From contig NZ_LR743507.1 of NCBI RefSeq assembly GCF_902712855.1, positions 1 to 64,000 on the forward strand: 64,000 bases of DNA. The letters are read 5' to 3'. This document shows positions 61,172 through 64,000 of this stretch, piece by piece. This stretch comes from Variovorax paradoxus. Lineage in GTDB: Bacteria; Pseudomonadota; Gammaproteobacteria; Burkholderiales; Burkholderiaceae_C. The translations under genes were made by a program, and so were the position numbers. A model generated the notes under the pieces. It was not told the origin of the DNA and did not search any database. It worked only from the letters and a program-made list of their open reading frames with translations. How positions within the stretch are numbered: the first letter of the stretch is position 1; each line of letters starts with the position of its first letter.

Positions 61172-62251
61172 ATGCAACGCAGACATCTGATCCAGGCCGC
61201 CGGCGCATTGCCATTGGCCACGCTCGCCGCCCGCACCGCCTTCGCCTTCGACGGCCCCGAGCTCTATGCGGGCGAGAAGGCGCTGTATGCCGAAGCGCAG
61301 AAGGAAGGCCTGTGCGTGTCCTTCGACACCGGCCCCGAATGGGCCAACTGGAAGTCGCTGTTCGCCGCCTTCAAGAAGCGCTACCCCGAAGTCGAACTGA
61401 CCTACAACGACATCGGCTCCGCCGCCACCGTGGTCGCGCTCGAGAAGACCAGGCGCCGCCCGCAGGCCGACACCGCCTACTACTTCGCGGCCTCGGGCGT
61501 CGATGCCGCGAAGAAGGACCTGGTCGCGCCCTTCAAGCCCGCCAACTTCGACAAGCTGCCCGCGGTGTTCCGCGAGGCCGAGGGCCGCTGGTTCACCATC
61601 CACACGCTCAACATCGCGTTCCTCGTGAACCGGAAACTGGTGAAGAACGTGCCCACGGGCTGGGCCGACCTGCTCAAGCCCGAGTTCAAGGGCACGGTGG
61701 TGTACCTCGACCCGCGCTCCACCGGCATCGGCCAGGTGCTGACCTTTGCTGCCGCCTATGCCAACGGCGGCAGCGTCGACAACGTGCAGCCCGGCACCGA
61801 CTACCTGGGCACGCTGCATGCGGCCGGCAACGTGCTGCGCGTGGAAGGCACCACGCCGTACGCCAAGTTCCTCAAGGGCGAGATCCCGGTGTGGATCAGC
61901 TACGAGAACGACGGGCTGAAGGCCAAGCACGTGGACGGCATGGGCGACGCGGTGGAGGTGGTGATCCCGAAGGAGGCCAGCGTGGCCGCGCCCTACGCAA
62001 TCAGCCTTGTGAAGAACGGCGCGAACCCCAACGCCGGCAAGCTGTGGCTCAACTTCATCATGAGCGAGGCCGGCCAGGCGCTGTTCGCGCAGGGCTTCGT
62101 GCGCCCCGCCGTGCCGGGCACGCCGCTCTCCGCCGATGTCGCCGCCAAGATGCCGCCCGCGCCGCAGATCCGCCCGCTCGATGTCGTCAAGGCTTCCGAG
62201 CGCAAGGCGGACGTCGACAAGCTCTGGGCGCAGGCCGCGCTGGGGAAGTAG
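61172..62251 (+). CDS. ABC transporter substrate-binding protein (PhnS-like/Fe3+ family)
   Basis: A 359-residue periplasmic binding protein. A signal peptide with two Arg (MQRRHLIQAAGALPLATLAA) ends near TAFAF. The type II binding-protein fold is indicated by LVNRKLVKNVPTGWADLLKPE and the DPRSTGIGQVLTFAAA hinge region. Relatives bind 2-aminoethylphosphonate, ferric iron or polyamines; no phosphonate breakdown gene is nearby, so the ligand is open. AAGGAG precedes the ATG. Confidence 0.9.
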   Translation: MQRRHLIQAAGALPLATLAARTAFAFDGPELYAGEKALYAEAQKEGLCVSFDTGPEWANWKSLFAAFKKRYPEVELTYNDIGSAATVVALEKTRRRPQADTAYYFAASGVDAAKKDLVAPFKPANFDKLPAVFREAEGRWFTIHTLNIAFLVNRKLVKNVPTGWADLLKPEFKGTVVYLDPRSTGIGQVLTFAAAYANGGSVDNVQPGTDYLGTLHAAGNVLRVEGTTPYAKFLKGEIPVWISYENDGLKAKHVDGMGDAVEVVIPKEASVAAPYAISLVKNGANPNAGKLWLNFIMSEAGQALFAQGFVRPAVPGTPLSADVAAKMPPAPQIRPLDVVKASERKADVDKLWAQAALGK

Positions 62252-62257
62252 GCCGCG

Positions 62258-63079
62258 ATGCGACGCTTCGGCGCCTGGCCCGCGTGGGCCTTCATGGCGC
62301 TCTTCTTCGCGGTGCCGCTCGCGGCGCTGCTGCCCGAGGCCTTTGCCGAGGGCGGCAGCGCCTTCGGGCGGCTGTTCGGCAACCCGCTGTTCTTCGGCGC
62401 GCTGCGCAACACGCTGGCGCTCGGGCTGGCGGCGGGCGCGATCTCGGCGCTGGTGGGCACGTGCATCGCGATCGAGCTCGCACGGCAGCCCGGGCACCGG
62501 CGCCAATGGATGATGACCTTGCTGGGCCTGCCGCTCGCGTTCTCGGGGCTGGTGATTGCCTACGGCTTCATCCTGGCCTTCGGCCGCGCGGGCTTCGTGA
62601 CGCAGCTGCTCGCGGGGCTGGGGGCCGACCCGGCCGTGATCGGCAGCTGGATCTACAGCGTGTCGGGCCTGGGCTTCGCCTATGCCTATTACCTGATCCC
62701 GCGCGTGGCGCTATCGCTCTACCCGGTGTTCGCCAACCTCGACCTGCGCCCGGCGCAGGCGGCGCGCACGCTGGGTGCGTCGAAGGCGCGCGCGTTCTGG
62801 GACACGGTGGTGCCCGAGGTGATGCCCTCGGTGCTGTCGAACGCCTGCATGGTGGCCGCCATCGCGATGGGCACCTACGGCACCGCGCTCGCGCTGGTGG
62901 GCACGCAGCTCAACATCCTGCCGCTGATGCTGCTCGCGCAGGTGGGCGACGGCGGTTCGGATTTCGCGGTGGCAGCGGCCTTGTCGCTGGTGCTGATGGT
63001 GGTGTGTGTGATCGTGATGGGAGTGGGCGATGTCGTTACGCGAAGGCGCGAGCGCGGTGCTGTCGGCGCCGGTCACTGA
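62258..63079 (+). CDS. ABC transporter permease (PhnU-like)
   Basis: A 273-residue permease with six helices and the EAA loop QAARTLGASKARAFWDTVVPE. It completes the transporter with the permease at 59316. Its last 50 bases overlap the next gene in another frame. Confidence 0.9.
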   Translation: MRRFGAWPAWAFMALFFAVPLAALLPEAFAEGGSAFGRLFGNPLFFGALRNTLALGLAAGAISALVGTCIAIELARQPGHRRQWMMTLLGLPLAFSGLVIAYGFILAFGRAGFVTQLLAGLGADPAVIGSWIYSVSGLGFAYAYYLIPRVALSLYPVFANLDLRPAQAARTLGASKARAFWDTVVPEVMPSVLSNACMVAAIAMGTYGTALALVGTQLNILPLMLLAQVGDGGSDFAVAAALSLVLMVVCVIVMGVGDVVTRRRERGAVGAGH

Positions 63080-63578
63080 GGCGCTGAGGCGCCTGGCGCA
63101 GAAGCAGTGGGGGCCGCAGCGCCATCGCCAGCCAGTGGCCATGCTGGGCCCCGGCGACGGCGGACCAGCCGAGTGCGAGGCCGCCTACGCGGTGGCGCAT
63201 GCGCTGGCCGGCGCGGGCATGGCGGTGGTGTGCGGCGGGCGCGGCGGCGTCATGGCCGCGGCCTCGCGCGGCGCGGTGGAAGCCGGCGGCATCGCGGTGG
63301 GCATCCTGCCGGAAGACGACGACCGCAATGCCAACGAATGGCTCAGCGTGGCCATCCCCACCGGCATGGGCGAGATGCGCAACGGCATCATCGCGCGCAG
63401 CGGGGTGTGCCTGGTCGCCATCGGCGGCAACATGGGCACGCTGTCGGAAATGGCAATGGGCCTGAAGTGGGGCAAGCCGGTGTTCGTGATGCACGGGGAC
63501 GTGGCGCTGCCGGGGGCGGTGCAGGCGCTCGACGTGGACGACATGCTCATGAAGGTGCTGGGCTGCCTGCTGGGTTGA
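63030..63578 (+). CDS. LOG/TIGR00725-like Rossmann protein
   Basis: A 182-residue protein of the SLOG superfamily. VVCGGRGGVMAAASRGAVEAG (motif GGRGGVM at 69-75), EMRNGIIARSG and GGNMGTLSEMAMGLKWGKP (132 onward) match the nucleotide-binding signature of this group, related to lysine decarboxylase-like LOG and Ppn nucleosidases. The catalytic role is unknown. The start at 63030 has GGGAG upstream and overlaps the permease gene by 50 bp; an internal ATG at 63141 would remove the overlap. The next gene encodes another nucleotide-acting enzyme. Confidence 0.85.
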   Translation: MSLREGASAVLSAPVTEALRRLAQKQWGPQRHRQPVAMLGPGDGGPAECEAAYAVAHALAGAGMAVVCGGRGGVMAAASRGAVEAGGIAVGILPEDDDRNANEWLSVAIPTGMGEMRNGIIARSGVCLVAIGGNMGTLSEMAMGLKWGKPVFVMHGDVALPGAVQALDVDDMLMKVLGCLLG

Positions 63579-63774
63579 CTGCCTGTTCGCGGTCTGTTCA
63601 AGACGAGTGCGCAGGCCACCGGGTACTTCCCTGCGCGAATGTCCTCCCGCCTGCGGCCTCCACCTGTTGGTGAACCGCGATCGACAACCGCCGTGCACCG
63701 CGATCCCGTCGGCGGCATCGCGCCCTGAACGAAACGCGCTGAACGGAGCACACGCCACATTGCACAATGCCGCC

Positions 63775-64000
63775 ATGCCCTACATGCCCACTTTCGTCGC
63801 CCCCGCCCGCTTCACCGACGCCGCCGCAGCACTCGAACAGGTCAAGGCCATCTACCAGGGCGGCCTTTCCCACCTGCGCGAGTCGATGCTGCGCTTCGTG
63901 GCTGGCGAGGCGCTGCCCGGCCGGGTGCGGGCCTGCTACCCGTTCGTGCGGGTGCACACGCACACCGTCTCGCGCCACACGCCGCCGGCCAATGCGGGCC
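63775..64000 (+). CDS. amn: AMP nucleosidase, N-terminal part (cut by window end)
   Basis: The first 75 codons of a gene that runs off the window. ALEQVKAIYQGGLSHLRESM and the RVRACYPFVRVHTHT region match the N-terminal domain of AMP nucleosidase, which splits AMP to adenine and ribose 5-phosphate. The catalytic C-terminal domain is beyond the window. 196 bp upstream (63579-63774) show no gene and should hold its promoter. Confidence 0.78.
   Translation, partial: MPYMPTFVAPARFTDAAAALEQVKAIYQGGLSHLRESMLRFVAGEALPGRVRACYPFVRVHTHTVSRHTPPANAG

Noticed and set aside
63598..63978. Minus-strand open frame at the window end
   Set aside because: It lies opposite the clear AMP nucleosidase start and an intergenic region, has no recognisable motifs, and uses unlikely composition.

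Overview
The window is high-GC bacterial chromosome from a beta-proteobacterium of the family Comamonadaceae, most likely Variovorax or a close relative. The protein sequences, the str/S10 ribosomal gene order, the many LysR, Bug, TRAP and ABC uptake genes, and the shared intergenic repeats all fit that group. The genus is inferred from recognised protein families, not from a database search. I saw no rRNA, tRNA, CRISPR array, prophage or insertion sequence.

Layout. 1-2540: a small lipoprotein, a TlpA-like thioredoxin, a GNAT acetyltransferase and a peroxiredoxin. 2625-15106 (minus strand): the ribosomal region, transcribed rpsL-rpsG-fusA-tuf-rpsJ, then a strong terminator, then a two-gene cassette (HExxH lipoprotein metalloprotease plus a secreted partner), then a new promoter and leader, then rplC-D-W-B-rpsS-rplV-rpsC-rplP-rpmC-rpsQ and a terminator. 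The usual rpsJ-rplC junction is therefore broken, and the spc operon does not follow rpsQ. 15311-19181: DD-carboxypeptidase, hydrolase, thioredoxin-like ferredoxin, VanZ-like protein and HemJ. 19248-19350: a probable antisense small RNA upstream of hemB. 19522-27195: hemB, corA, two small secreted paralogues, a LysR regulator, dienelactone hydrolase, 2-hydroxychromene-2-carboxylate isomerase-like protein, SDR, MarC and EVE proteins.

27456-35468 (minus strand) is a seven-gene branched-chain/aromatic-acid type uptake unit: AraC regulator, livHMGF, acyl-CoA synthetase and periplasmic binding protein. 35582-43595 holds an HSL-type esterase, purT, 3-hydroxybutyryl-CoA dehydrogenase, crotonase, serine hydrolase, coaX, a BON-LysM protein and a rhodanese. 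43770-47567 is a TRAP transporter whose large permease carries a long repeat-containing insertion. 47630-51889 looks like a catabolic unit (LysR, CoA-transferase, HMG-CoA lyase, Bug binding protein), which suggests uptake, CoA activation and cleavage of a 3-hydroxy-3-methylglutarate-like acid. 51931-56870 holds an exported dikinase-like protein, a FecR-domain protein with a glutamine-rich tail, and glutathione reductase. 57276-64000 holds a ketopantoate reductase family protein, a LysR regulator, a four-gene ABC transporter of the 2-aminoethylphosphonate/iron type, a LOG-like protein and the start of AMP nucleosidase.

A family of roughly 97-bp intergenic repeats recurs at eight loci (about 15 copies, including two four-copy tandem arrays). 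Each copy lies directly after a stop codon and in the same orientation relative to that gene. This repeat family, the ribosomal-operon cassette, the hemB antisense RNA, the exported dikinase and the DctM insertion are the most interesting items.
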